64,000 bases of DNA from Bacillota bacterium (GCA_023393095.1 JAEWMT010000081.1:1-64000); one strand, 5' to 3'. Shown: positions 44,056 through 53,475, counted from the first letter of the stretch. Program-made: numbers and translations. Notes: generated by a model from the letters alone, not told the origin.

Positions 44056-46605
44056 CTACTTCAGTTTCGCATCATTACTGATGACACTTATCTTGAAATT
44101 GTTCAGCCTTTTCCCCTTGTAGGAGCAGTTAACCGTTTTATTTCCTGAAGTCGTAAACTTATATCCGTCATAAATCTTTGTTCCGTTAACATCAAAGGTG
44201 ATTTCTTTGCTGATGTCAGTCTCAGTTCCGTACACATCTACCCATACAGCCTTGAAGCCCTTGGTTTCAAAGGGGTCGCCAACCTTGTAGGTTACTTTAT
44301 CAGGTACTGTGCGGAAGGAGACAAAGGGCTCCTTGTAGATCGCCTTATTCTGATATGGATCCTTAATTGCCTGCTCACGGGCTTTTTTGTGAGCGTCCCG
44401 TTTATTCTGTGCATAGGTGTCAATCTTTTTATTGTCTGCTGTAGAGGATGATTGATACCTCTTATAGCGGTAATTCATATCCAGATAGTTTGCAGAAATA
44501 CGATACACCTTTTTGTCCTTCACATAGATGGTATAGCTGTCACCAACCTCTAGATTTCTGACATTAGTTAAATAATAGGGAATAATGATACGACCGCGGC
44601 TGTCAAAGGAGCCCTTACTTCCAGTATAATAGTAGAGGCCATCGATTGCTTCATGAAACTTTTCGGTAGTAGAGAATACTTCCTTACCGTTTTTATCCAG
44701 CAAAAGCTTTTTATCACCTAGCTCTACATAGTAGACGCCCATATCAAAATAGTTAAGATTTCGCTGCCCATATGACCTGAACGCCTGAACCGAGTCGTAT
44801 TTGGCAGGCAAAATAATTTTTCCAGTCGCAATCTCTATCAATCCAATTCCATCTTTGGTTTCCATGGATAAGACAGAGGGTTTGTTATTACCATAATAAG
44901 GATTTGCATAGGTATTGTAATCAGCAAACCCGTCGTAAATACAGGGCACAATTTCTTTGCCTGCGTTGTTGACAATCCCGTACTTGCCTTTCTTAGTTAC
45001 TATGGCATACCCATTTTTGCCATTCTGCCATTCGCCGCTATCTACTGTATCATACTCAAAGGGTAAGATGGTCTTTCCTTTATAGTTAATCAGTCCCCAC
45101 TTGCCGCCCTTGCGTTGAAGCCAGAAGTAGCCTTTGGTGTTAAAATTACTATCGCCTGCAAACATGTTTTCATATTTTCCCAAGCCCAAAGCCTTTGTGA
45201 GGTTATACTCCTTACCGTCAGCCTTCACTACGTACCAAGTGGTAACAAAGGAATTGTACTGATGATTATAGGTGCCTGATTCCGTGGCTGCCAGGTGATA
45301 GCCGTTGGTAAAGTTATCCGTTAGAAACAGGTAAGTACGCTTACTAATGACTTTTCCGGCAGTATTATAGATTTTACCTCCGGTCACAAAAATCTGGTGC
45401 TCTTTGTTATATGCCACCCCAACCCCAAAGGGGATTATCTTTTTACCGTTAATATCTAATACGCCATATCTGTTTACAATTGTCGGAGCATAGATATCGA
45501 TTCGTGGCTTGAGGGAATTGGATGTGATGACCAGCTTTTTATCCGGAATAATTTCAAATCTTGCATTGCCAAAGCTTACCTCAGCTTTACCTAAAGCTAC
45601 ATAGTGCCCGCTTGTATATTCGGCAGGAATCAAGATACCCTTCGGACCAACTAGTCCTGTAAAATTCGAAGGACCTAGTTTATAATAGCCCTTTTTTATG
45701 TCCGAAAATTTCTGCCACGCTTTGTAAACCTCGGTTTTCTTGTACTTGCTTGGGCTTACATTCATATCAAAAAAGGCCAAATAAGGCCCCTTTTGGGGAT
45801 AATCTTGATAAAAAATATCGGTTAAAATGCTCATGGCCGTTATATATGTTTTCCCAAGGATATCCTTACCATTTTTATCTATCACGGTGGACTTTCTAAA
45901 ATCCGAAATTAAATTCTTACTATAGCCTGACTCCGTAAAAACCAGAGCATATCCACCATTAAAATCATGTACTTTAAGGTAGTCACCGGCAGGCTTTTTC
46001 ATGGCTTTTCCTGTGTTATAATCATAAAGGTTCCTGTCTGTGAAAGGCGTTTCATACTTATTGGGGGCAACAATTTCTTTGTTTTTCTCTATGCTCCAAT
46101 AACCCAAATAATAGGCATTGTTTGCACCTATCTTCTCCTTATGTTGATATACTCTGCAGACCCCCTCCGATGGCAGACCTACATAGTCATACTGGCAGGG
46201 CACAACCTCCTCACCCTTGACATTAATAAGACCCATCTTACCATCACGGATTGCCTGAGTGTATCCACCGACAAAATAAGAGGGTAGGGTAGTCGCTGCA
46301 CTACGAACAACATAGTCCGCGGCATTCATAATTTCGTCATAGATGGGTTGTACTATATACTCACCATACTTATTTACAAGCCCCTCTTTATAGTACAGCG
46401 TACCGTTGTTGCTGTTATATCCAACCGCTACCTTACGAAGACCATTCTCGTCAAACATAGTGTCAATGGTTGTTTGGTATTCTGCCTCTGTGCCAAGATA
46501 CACCGGCTCGCTTTCTGATGTATTTTGAGTTGCAAATGCAGTATCCGGCAGCATAACGATGCACATTACAACTGCCAAAAAAAGCGTAAGAATTCTTTTT
46601 TTCAT
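44056..46605 (-). CDS. Exported WG-repeat protein with C-terminal Ig-like domain
   Basis: An 849-residue secreted protein. The signal peptide is MKKRILTLFLAVVMCIVMLP with an AFA cleavage site. Residues about 50-700 carry many WG-type repeats such as KMGLINVKGEEVVPCQYDYV and KWGLINYKGKTILPFEYDTV, which fold as small beta units. The C-terminal about 80 residues (FRTVPDKVTYKVGDPFETKG) form a bacterial Ig-like group 3 domain. There is no sorting signal. GGAGG precedes the ATG. A LytTR-type box lies 141 bases upstream. A shortened copy of this gene is at 52256-52540. Confidence 0.88.
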   Translation of the reverse strand: MKKRILTLFLAVVMCIVMLPDTAFATQNTSESEPVYLGTEAEYQTTIDTMFDENGLRKVAVGYNSNNGTLYYKEGLVNKYGEYIVQPIYDEIMNAADYVVRSAATTLPSYFVGGYTQAIRDGKMGLINVKGEEVVPCQYDYVGLPSEGVCRVYQHKEKIGANNAYYLGYWSIEKNKEIVAPNKYETPFTDRNLYDYNTGKAMKKPAGDYLKVHDFNGGYALVFTESGYSKNLISDFRKSTVIDKNGKDILGKTYITAMSILTDIFYQDYPQKGPYLAFFDMNVSPSKYKKTEVYKAWQKFSDIKKGYYKLGPSNFTGLVGPKGILIPAEYTSGHYVALGKAEVSFGNARFEIIPDKKLVITSNSLKPRIDIYAPTIVNRYGVLDINGKKIIPFGVGVAYNKEHQIFVTGGKIYNTAGKVISKRTYLFLTDNFTNGYHLAATESGTYNHQYNSFVTTWYVVKADGKEYNLTKALGLGKYENMFAGDSNFNTKGYFWLQRKGGKWGLINYKGKTILPFEYDTVDSGEWQNGKNGYAIVTKKGKYGIVNNAGKEIVPCIYDGFADYNTYANPYYGNNKPSVLSMETKDGIGLIEIATGKIILPAKYDSVQAFRSYGQRNLNYFDMGVYYVELGDKKLLLDKNGKEVFSTTEKFHEAIDGLYYYTGSKGSFDSRGRIIIPYYLTNVRNLEVGDSYTIYVKDKKVYRISANYLDMNYRYKRYQSSSTADNKKIDTYAQNKRDAHKKAREQAIKDPYQNKAIYKEPFVSFRTVPDKVTYKVGDPFETKGFKAVWVDVYGTETDISKEITFDVNGTKIYDGYKFTTSGNKTVNCSYKGKRLNNFKISVISNDAKLK

Positions 46606-46745
46606 TGTATCCTCCTTAAGTATTTAATGTTCACTTCCTAATGTCTTCCTTCAGAGTAAAGCCCCATGATATAACCGGGTGGATATAGTATAAAATGATT
46701 CTTGCTTATTTTCAGAATATCAGATTTTTTATAAAAAAACCGTTT

Positions 46746-46780
46746 ACCGCACGAATCGGGTCTTCTACCGCACGAATCGT
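46746..46780 (-). promoter_or_regulatory. LytTR-type direct repeat upstream of the WG-repeat gene
   Basis: ACCGCACGAATCGG (46746) and ACCGCACGAATCGT (46767), 21 bases apart, preceded on the gene side by CTGATATT as in the other copies. Confidence 0.65.
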
Positions 46781-46800
46781 AGCTTTGGGCGCACCATAAA

Positions 46801-46845
46801 AAGAAAAGGGTCTGTCGTACAAATTTGTACAACAGACCCTTTTCA
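46801..46845 (-). terminator. Terminator of the surface-protein gene, copy 2 of a repeated block
   Basis: AAAAGGGTCTGTTGTACAAA pairs with TTTGTACGACAGACCCTTTT on the minus strand and is followed by CTTTTTA. Nearly the same block is at 41172-41217. Confidence 0.8.
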
Positions 46846-46913
46846 TGCATCCGTCAGAATTTCTATCCTTTTGTCGATTGGAGCTACGCTATTACCTATA
46901 TTCCTTAGGCATT

Positions 46914-48110
46914 TTATTCCACCGTTACCTTTATTCTCTTATACACCCCATTCTGCGCATAAGCGTATATATAGCAGGTGCCCTCTGCCTTTGCTTTAAT
47001 CTTTCCCTTGCTGTTTACGGTTGCTACCTGCTTGTTGGAGGATTCATAGCGAATGGTTGCTGTATGCTTCATTAGTTTTTTGCCCTTCGGCAGAACCACC
47101 AGGCCGGTCACGGTTTTGGATTTTCCCACCTTCAGCTTTACTGATGCTACATCCGTTGTTACCTTTGTCGGATTAGCATAGGTCTTACTCTCAGTAATAG
47201 AATGTATTATCTTTGAGGTCATTACTACAACCTGCTCTCCGTCGATTATCCGGTAGGCCTTGACCTGGTACTTGTAATTTGCTCCCTTTTTCAATTTCTT
47301 AACTGTGTAGCTTGTGGTTTTTGCTGAAAGGTCTGCCAGTTTTATCATCTCTCCCCCGCATCTTCCACCGTAGATCAGATATCCGTCCACATTGGCAGCT
47401 TTCTTATAAGATAGGGTTTGAGAGGTCTTGTCCGCCTTTGCTGTCAGCTGCAGATGATGGAAATCCTGATAGGTCTGTATCTGTCTGGTATCCTGATAAG
47501 TCAGGGCATAGGTTGAGAATCTGTCGGTTTCAAAGGCAAATAGATGCTTATCTGCATCATAGGTCCCTTCAATTCTGGTTACTTCTCTGTCATGAATTCG
47601 AAGGACATAGAACTCCCTGCTTTTTGTTACATCCGTATTCCAGAGTTCCTTCGGTACCTCAAGGCTGATACTGATCTTACCCTTGGTTTCGGTAACCCTT
47701 GACTCTGCCTGGCTGCCGATCTGCTTATACAGAGAAAGATCAACATACAGAACAGATTTGTCCACAGCTGTATTCTCTGAAACTCCATTCTCCGCAGCCA
47801 GTTTATCCTGAATCAGCTTCTTCTCTTCCTTACTGACCGAAGTGCTGATGTCCGTAACCTTCAATATTATCTTTGCATTATCACCTCTTACTACCCTTTC
47901 CTGCTCCTCGGGAGTCAATACACTGGTCTTCAGCTCATCACTGCTGTTGTTTACATTCACTGCCTGAGCACCATCATTATGCTGCTGGACCATTTCCACT
48001 GTTCCCTCAGGTTTCTCTGTACTGCTTGGAGGGGGAGTAGGTACAGGAGTATAGGAACCGCCGCCAGAGCCGCCTCCGTTTGAATTTGTCGACACATTGA
48101 CCCCCCTCAC
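46914..48110 (-). CDS. Surface-protein C-terminal module, probably 5'-truncated
   Basis: A 398-residue frame that starts at a GTG without a signal peptide. It begins with a Gly/Ser/Pro linker (GGGSGGGSYTPVPTPPPSS), then the conserved module also found in 48521-52117 and 58409-62434: VLYVDLSLYKQIGSQ, SLEVPKELWNTD, FETDRFSTYALTYQD. It closes with an FN3-like domain (DGYLIYGG to MTSKIIHS) and a final Ig-like Big_2 domain (KGKIKAKAEGTCYIYAYAQ). Upstream DNA in another frame reads FYQRVAATSGTEASKASEGG, suggesting a lost front part and a frameshift. Whether the remaining frame is expressed is doubtful. Confidence 0.65.
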   Translation of the reverse strand: MRGVNVSTNSNGGGSGGGSYTPVPTPPPSSTEKPEGTVEMVQQHNDGAQAVNVNNSSDELKTSVLTPEEQERVVRGDNAKIILKVTDISTSVSKEEKKLIQDKLAAENGVSENTAVDKSVLYVDLSLYKQIGSQAESRVTETKGKISISLEVPKELWNTDVTKSREFYVLRIHDREVTRIEGTYDADKHLFAFETDRFSTYALTYQDTRQIQTYQDFHHLQLTAKADKTSQTLSYKKAANVDGYLIYGGRCGGEMIKLADLSAKTTSYTVKKLKKGANYKYQVKAYRIIDGEQVVVMTSKIIHSITESKTYANPTKVTTDVASVKLKVGKSKTVTGLVVLPKGKKLMKHTATIRYESSNKQVATVNSKGKIKAKAEGTCYIYAYAQNGVYKRIKVTVE

Positions 48111-48272
48111 TTGCTTTTGAGGCTTCAGTGCCAGATGTTGCAGCCACCCTCTGATAGAAAATAATAGGCCTCCTATAATTTAATATTTTATCATAGAAGA
48201 CCTAATTAATCTTTATTTACAGAAAAACTTTCACAGACTCGTTAATAACCGCTCTTATTTTATCACCCCTCA

Positions 48273-48392
48273 CTAAAGAAGCTCAACAACTTCAATATCT
48301 CTTTCTATCGACAAATCATGATATTGATTTTCGTAACGAACTAATGGTTCTTTCTGCAAGTCTAATTGGGTCTAATCTAAATATTCCGATAT
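48273..48392 (-). pseudogene. 3' fragment of a duplicated HD-GYP gene
   Basis: The minus strand encodes EPLVRYENQYHDLSIERDIE and ends VVELL with TAG, closely matching the end of the HD-GYP protein at 40078-40917. A frameshift precedes it (LDPIRLA in another frame matches NPIEITK). Only about 40 codons remain. It lies in the 410-base gap between two surface-protein genes; the rest of the gap is featureless. Confidence 0.75.
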
Positions 48393-48436
48393 TCGATTCA
48401 CAATTATATTCCTATATTTGGAATAAATGATATCAT

Positions 48437-48480
48437 AAAAATACCACTAAAAGACTATTGCAATCATTCAGTGGTATTTT
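48437..48480 (-). terminator. Terminator of the repeat-rich surface-protein gene
   Basis: On the minus strand AAAATACCACT (from 48470-48480) pairs with AGTGGTATTTT (from 48438-48448), followed by TATG. It lies about 40 bases past the stop. Confidence 0.7.
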
Positions 48481-48520
48481 AAAGAGAGTCATTTTTTTTT
48501 GCGTTTGCTTAAATCCATTT

Positions 48521-51500
48521 CTATTTCACAACTACTTTTATCTTTTTATACACTCCGTTCTGCGCATAAGCATACACATAACAGGTGCCTTCTGCTTTTG
48601 CTGTAATCTTTCCATTGCTATTTACAGTTGCAATCTTCTTATTCGATGATTCATAGCGAATTTCTGCCGTATGTTGCTTCAGTTTCTTCCCCTTAGGTAT
48701 AACCACCTGGCAGGACACGGTTTTGCTTTTTCCCTCCGCCAGTTTTACCGTTGCAGTATTGGAGGTTACCTTTGTCGGGTTGGCGTAGATCTTACCCTCG
48801 GTGACGGAATGAATCACGTTCGAGGTCATTATAATAACCTGTTTTCCATCAATCAATTGATAAGCCTTAACCTGGTACTTATAATTAGTTCCCTGTTTTA
48901 GCTTATTCACGGTATAGCTTGTGATCGTACTCTCTACATCGGCGAGCTTTTTCATCTCCTGTCCGCATTGTGCACCGTAGATCAGGTATCCGTCAGCTTT
49001 ACTAACCTTTGCATAGGTCAGTTTCTGTGAGGTCTTTGTTGCCTTGGCAGTCAATCGCAGATGATTAAAATCCTGATATGCCGTAGGCTTAACCGTGGTA
49101 CCTGCGCTATTCTCCGGGGTAGCTCTACTCTCATCCTGGTACGTCAGGGCATAGGTGGAAAAACGATCTGTTTCAAAGGTAAAGAGATGGGTAGTGGGAT
49201 CATAGGTTCCCTCCAGAATATCTACTGCACTATCATGAACACGGACAACACGGTAGGTTCTGCTGTTATTATTATCTGTATTCCATAAGCTCTGTGGTAC
49301 CTCTATACTGATGCTGATCATTGAGCTGGTTTCAGTTACCTTGATAACCTGCCCGCTTCCGATCTGCTTTAACAGGGAGATGTCCACATATAATACAGTC
49401 GGTGCTGTGTTCTGCGTTGCTGAATTCTGCTGATCTGAGCTCTGCAGTTCGTTAATCTGCTTCTCCTCTACCAGCTTCTTGTCCGTATCACTGACGGATG
49501 TACTGATGTCCTTAATCTGTAAGGTAACCTTTGCATCCTCACCTGCGGCCACCTTTTCTCTCTCCTCGGCGGTGAATACGCTTGCTTTCAGGTTATCGAC
49601 ACTGTTATTAATGGTTGCTACCGGTGAACCCTCTTCACTCTGCTGATCCTTCTTGATGGTGCCCGCGGGCTTGATTGTGGTGGGTGTATAGCTGCCTGTT
49701 CCGCTGCCGTCAGGATAAGTGATTTTCATTCTAGAGAAGGCTGCATAATAGGTCGTAGCTCCATTGACCGTCGGTAAGCTTCCTGCTATAGTACCGCTCT
49801 CCGCATTCGCAGAGGTTGCCCAGCCTGCAAAAGTGTAAGTATACTGTGCATCCGCTGCTTTCGTTGGTGCTTTTCCATTATAGCTTGGTGCTGTACCGTA
49901 GTTTACACTATTGTCAGTTTCTAAGGTAGTAACTCCGTCCTGGGATTTCCAGGTGACACTATAGCTTCTTAGTGTCTTTGAGAAGGCTGCATAATAGGTT
50001 GTATTTCCACTGACTGTAGGTAAGCTTACTGCCGCTGTACCGCTCTGTGCATTCGCAGAGGTTGCCCAGCCTGCAAAGGTGTATGTATATTGTGCATCCG
50101 CTGCTTTCGTTGGTGTTGTTCCATCATAGGTTGGTGCTGTACCGTAGTTTACACTAGCGTCTTCTTCTAAGGTAGTTGCTCCGTCCTGGGACTTCCAGAT
50201 GACACTATAGCTTCTTACTGTCTTTGAGAAGGCTGCATAATAGGTTGTATCTCCACTGACCTTCGGCAAGCTTCCTGCTATAGTACCGCTCTGTGTATTC
50301 GCAGAGGTTGCCCAGCCTGCAAAGGTATAGGTATACTGCGCATCTGCAGCTTTCGTTGGTGTCGTACCATCATAACTTGGTTCTGTACCGTTGTTTACAT
50401 TAGAATCGGTCTCCAGTGTGGTTGCTCCGTCCTGGGATTTCCAGATGACACTATAATTTTTTACTGTCTTTGAGAAAGCCGCATAATAGGTCGTATCTCC
50501 ACTAATTGTCGGTAAGCTTCCTGCTGCTGTGCCGCTCTCTGCATTTGCGGTTGTTGCCCAACCAGCAAAGGTGTAGGTATATTGTGCATCCGCTGCTTTC
50601 GTTGGTGTCGTACCGTCATAGGTTGGTGCCATACCATAGTTTACACTGTTGTCGGTCTCCAGGGTGATTGCGCCGTCCTGGGATTTCCAGGTGACACTAT
50701 AGCTTCTTATTCTCTTTGAGAAAGTCGCATAATAAGTTGTATCTCCACTGACTGTCGGTAAGCTTCCTGCTATAGTACCGCTCTCCGCATTCGCAGAGGT
50801 TGCCCAGCCTGTAAAGGTGTAGGTATATTGTACATCTGCCGCTTTCGTTGGGACCTCTCCATCATAGCTTACTGTATCACCATACTCTACGGAGCTATCT
50901 GTTTCCAAAGTAGTTGCTCCGTCCTGTGATTTCCAGGTGACTGTGTAAGGATTTGAAACACTTTTCCATAGGTTCAGCCCAGTTGCAACATGAAACAGAT
51001 CACTTTTTATGGTGTCTTTTGTACCCTGTTGCTTTTCGTTATCCTTATAAAGGGTATAATTTCCGGCATCGGGTACTGAGATGGCAATGCTTCTCCCCTC
51101 ATTTATATAAGAATTATCCAAGGGATTATTGTTAAACGTATAATTAGTCACAGATGTAACACCACTACTGTCTCTCACATCAAACATACAACCTGAATAA
51201 ATATAATTGGTAAATTCCGCCTCAAGAATATTAGCTGTGCTGCCTGTCCCCAGCGGGGCAGTAATCGCACCATATGACCGGCCAGATCCAATCGCAATAA
51301 TACTTGCCTCTTTTGAAATTGTTACTTGCCCACAAACTGTAGATCCTACCCCATTACCTATTCCTGAATTCGCACCATTATAGTATATGCCGATTGCAGT
51401 CACCTTACCCCCATTTATTTCTATAGCTCCGGGGGTTCCCTGACCACTGCCGAAGCCAGTTCCTATTCCGGCACCTAATTTTGAATATGCGAGAATGGTT

Positions 51501-52117
51501 CCTCCATTAATTTTAATATTTCCATTTGTATTACTACCACCGATGATATTATTTCCTCCTGAACCGATACCGGCTCCACGGATACCGATGGCAATGATTG
51601 TCCCGCTATTGATAGTAATATCACCATTTTTTTCATATTTCTCTCCTCCAATTCCTGAACCATTAAATACACCGGCTGCCTTAAGTGTACCTGTTCCTCC
51701 AATTGTAAGGCTAGCAGAAGCTTTCACAACAAGTCCTGTTGGATCATAAGAATCGCCTATTAAGTTATTCGTTGTACCTTCTGCTAAGATAAGATTGAGT
51801 GTTGCTGTCTCTTGAATAACAAATGGGCTCATTAATGCCTTGATATTCACACCTGATAGGGTGATATTTGCTACATTTCCTACAACAACTTCAATTCTGT
51901 TATCCGTGGGTATCTCCGGGTTTATATTTTTGATATCAATTGGTTCGCCTGTCATTACCTTCAAAATATAATTAACGCTGTCATAGCTGTAGTCCGTATC
52001 TAAAATACCACCGGTAACAATAAAGTCGCCGACCGTCTCAGCCTTTACGGGTTTCGTAGGCTGCATGATTAAAAGGAGAAAAGTCACCACTCCTATTATA
52101 ATTAAATGTTTCTTCAT
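48521..52117 (-). CDS. Large secreted surface protein with five 82-residue repeats
   Basis: A 1198-residue exported protein. A signal peptide (MKKHLIIIGVVTFLLLIMQ) is followed by a glycine-rich carbohydrate-binding-domain-like region (about 80-330: NGSGIGGEKYEKNGDITINS, GAGIGSGG repeats). Five InlB B-type (Listeria-Bacteroides) repeats follow (about 391-800), each with WKSQDGATTLETD, PTKAADAQYTYTFAGWAT and TTYYAAFSK. Then comes the shared C-terminal module: conserved domain with SLWNTDNNNSRTYRVVRVHD, FN3-like, Ig-like Big_2, ending NGVYKKIKVVVK. No LPXTG is present. GGAGGG precedes the ATG. Probably an adhesin or polysaccharide-binding protein. Confidence 0.85.
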   Translation of the reverse strand: MKKHLIIIGVVTFLLLIMQPTKPVKAETVGDFIVTGGILDTDYSYDSVNYILKVMTGEPIDIKNINPEIPTDNRIEVVVGNVANITLSGVNIKALMSPFVIQETATLNLILAEGTTNNLIGDSYDPTGLVVKASASLTIGGTGTLKAAGVFNGSGIGGEKYEKNGDITINSGTIIAIGIRGAGIGSGGNNIIGGSNTNGNIKINGGTILAYSKLGAGIGTGFGSGQGTPGAIEINGGKVTAIGIYYNGANSGIGNGVGSTVCGQVTISKEASIIAIGSGRSYGAITAPLGTGSTANILEAEFTNYIYSGCMFDVRDSSGVTSVTNYTFNNNPLDNSYINEGRSIAISVPDAGNYTLYKDNEKQQGTKDTIKSDLFHVATGLNLWKSVSNPYTVTWKSQDGATTLETDSSVEYGDTVSYDGEVPTKAADVQYTYTFTGWATSANAESGTIAGSLPTVSGDTTYYATFSKRIRSYSVTWKSQDGAITLETDNSVNYGMAPTYDGTTPTKAADAQYTYTFAGWATTANAESGTAAGSLPTISGDTTYYAAFSKTVKNYSVIWKSQDGATTLETDSNVNNGTEPSYDGTTPTKAADAQYTYTFAGWATSANTQSGTIAGSLPKVSGDTTYYAAFSKTVRSYSVIWKSQDGATTLEEDASVNYGTAPTYDGTTPTKAADAQYTYTFAGWATSANAQSGTAAVSLPTVSGNTTYYAAFSKTLRSYSVTWKSQDGVTTLETDNSVNYGTAPSYNGKAPTKAADAQYTYTFAGWATSANAESGTIAGSLPTVNGATTYYAAFSRMKITYPDGSGTGSYTPTTIKPAGTIKKDQQSEEGSPVATINNSVDNLKASVFTAEEREKVAAGEDAKVTLQIKDISTSVSDTDKKLVEEKQINELQSSDQQNSATQNTAPTVLYVDISLLKQIGSGQVIKVTETSSMISISIEVPQSLWNTDNNNSRTYRVVRVHDSAVDILEGTYDPTTHLFTFETDRFSTYALTYQDESRATPENSAGTTVKPTAYQDFNHLRLTAKATKTSQKLTYAKVSKADGYLIYGAQCGQEMKKLADVESTITSYTVNKLKQGTNYKYQVKAYQLIDGKQVIIMTSNVIHSVTEGKIYANPTKVTSNTATVKLAEGKSKTVSCQVVIPKGKKLKQHTAEIRYESSNKKIATVNSNGKITAKAEGTCYVYAYAQNGVYKKIKVVVK
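49718..50947 (-). repeat. Five exact-period 246-bp repeats
   Basis: CCGTCCTGGGATTTCCAG-type landmarks recur at 49935, 50181, 50427, 50673 and 50919, exactly 246 bases apart. Units are highly similar, which points to recent amplification or gene conversion. Confidence 0.9.
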
Positions 52118-52255
52118 CTTATACCCTCCTTCTCTTCTTTTGAAATTAGCATGTTAAATTGCTATCGCCTATAACCTTTAGGCTCCTGATTTATTATGAA
52201 ACAGTCCCTTTTAATGCTTTATTCTATTCTGCCGGCATGAAGCTGGTTGCCATCT

Positions 52256-52540
52256 TTATTTCGCATTATTACTGATGACACTTATCTTGAAATTGTTCAG
52301 CCTTTTCCCCTTGTAGGAGCAGTTAACCGTTTTGCTTCCTGCAGTCGTAAACTTATATCCGTCATAAATCTTTGTTCCGTTAACATCAAAGGTGATTTCT
52401 TTGCTGATGTCAGTCTCCGTTCCGTATACATCTTACACCGGTTCGCTTTCTGAGGTGTTTTGAGTTGCAAATGCAGTATCCGGCAGCATAACGATGCACA
52501 TTACGGTTGCTAAAAAAAGTGTAAAATTTCTTTTTTTCAT
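52256..52540 (-). pseudogene. Internally deleted copy of the WG-repeat gene
   Basis: The copy keeps the ribosome binding site, signal peptide and first residues (to NTSESEPV) of the 44056-46605 protein. It then jumps directly to the Ig-like end (DVYGTETDISKEITFDVNGT to SVISNNAK). About 2.2 kb is missing and the junction codon is TAA, so only about 35 residues could be made. It is nearly identical to the parent on both sides, so the event is recent. Confidence 0.85.
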
Positions 52541-52624
52541 TGTATCCTCCTTAAGTATTAAACAGACCCTTACATGCATCCGTCTGAATTTCTATCCTTC
52601 TGTCGATTGGAGCTACGTTATTAC

Positions 52625-52747
52625 CTATATTCCCGTATCGGTCAGGGTTTCCATAGTCGTATAAGCTTCTTCCGCCTTTGCCGAAACCGGCAGTATGGTA
52701 CACACCATGCACAGTACAAGAAATATACTTAATATTTTTTTTCTCAT
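52625..52747 (-). pseudogene. Orphan signal peptide of a lost exported protein
   Basis: A 40-codon frame with good AAGGAGG encodes a signal peptide (MRKKILSIFLVLCMVCTILP, then VSAKAEEAYTTMETLTDTGI) and stops where the sequence becomes a copy of the block found downstream of surface-protein genes (52562-52640). It looks like a gene whose whole body was deleted between its 5' end and its 3' flank. Confidence 0.65.
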
Positions 52748-52913
52748 GTTTGTGTTCCTCCTTAAAAACTTTATCATGCTTGTAAGAATATGAGCATATG
52801 CATGTTCATGTGCCCTGTGCCGACATAAACTATGCCTAGTGAAGGGTTCGAGAAATTTTTAACTCTTACTCTTATTCCCTCTTGTATATACTCAACATTG
52901 TTTTTTCACTTCA

Positions 52914-53019
52914 TTATTTGTTATTCTTTTTTTCTTGTTCCATAAGATCCTGTAACCTCAGGGTTTCCTCTTCTATAGCAGGACGAATGTGCTTTTCTTC
53001 ACAGAAAGGGACATTCCTT
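52914..53019 (-). pseudogene. Possible 3' remnant of an unknown gene
   Basis: An open frame without a start reads VPFCEEKHIRPAIEEETLRL and ends MEQEKKNNK with TAA. The composition is coding-like and helical. It lies downstream of the small membrane protein gene 53057-53395; its source is unknown. The stretch 52748-52913 shows nothing else. Confidence 0.3.
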
Positions 53020-53056
53020 TATCTCTCCCAATCGGTTAAATAAAAATCCACTATCT

Positions 53057-53395
53057 TCACAGGCGTAAATCATATCCTCCGTCCTTTCCTACAGGATGAA
53101 AACCCAAAATATACGAAGGAATACGGTAAATCGGCTTTTTTATCAGTGCATTATAGCCCTTCTCCACCTCCCTATATACCATGAGCTTATTCTCGAGTAT
53201 CTTTTGTGCTGCTGCGTCATTCTCCCCACCGCGTTCCTGCATATATAATCTACGGTGCATTTGTACCTGCTCGCTGATGGTATTAAGGCTCTTCTGTTTT
53301 GCGGATAGTTCGTTATAACTTACAACGAACCACAATGTAACAAATGCTACCACACCAATTCCTGCAATAAACCAGCCAAGTGTAGCTGCTATCAC
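53057..53395 (-). CDS. Small membrane protein of the LytTR regulon, paralogue
   Basis: A 112-residue paralogue of 41358-41672: membrane helix IAATLGWFIAGIGVVAFVTL, conserved SEQVQMHRRLYMQERGGEND, then KLMVYREVEKGYNALIKKP and RIPSYILGFHPVGKDGG. It starts with GTG behind AGGGGGG. Two LytTR-type boxes lie 81 bases upstream, at the same distance as in the paralogue. The C-terminus is eight residues longer. The strongly conserved central stretch suggests a function under selection; what it is remains unknown. Confidence 0.75.
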   Translation of the reverse strand: MIAATLGWFIAGIGVVAFVTLWFVVSYNELSAKQKSLNTISEQVQMHRRLYMQERGGENDAAAQKILENKLMVYREVEKGYNALIKKPIYRIPSYILGFHPVGKDGGYDLRL

Positions 53396-53475
53396 AGAAA
53401 ATCACCCCCCTATTTCATGTAAAATCTCTATATTTCGACATAATATTATCAGATTTTATTATTAAAAAGCCATTT

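Noticed and set aside
49718..50947. Regular repeats that might suggest a CRISPR array
   Set aside because: The units are 246 bases, fully coding and in frame inside a surface protein; there are no spacers and no cas genes.
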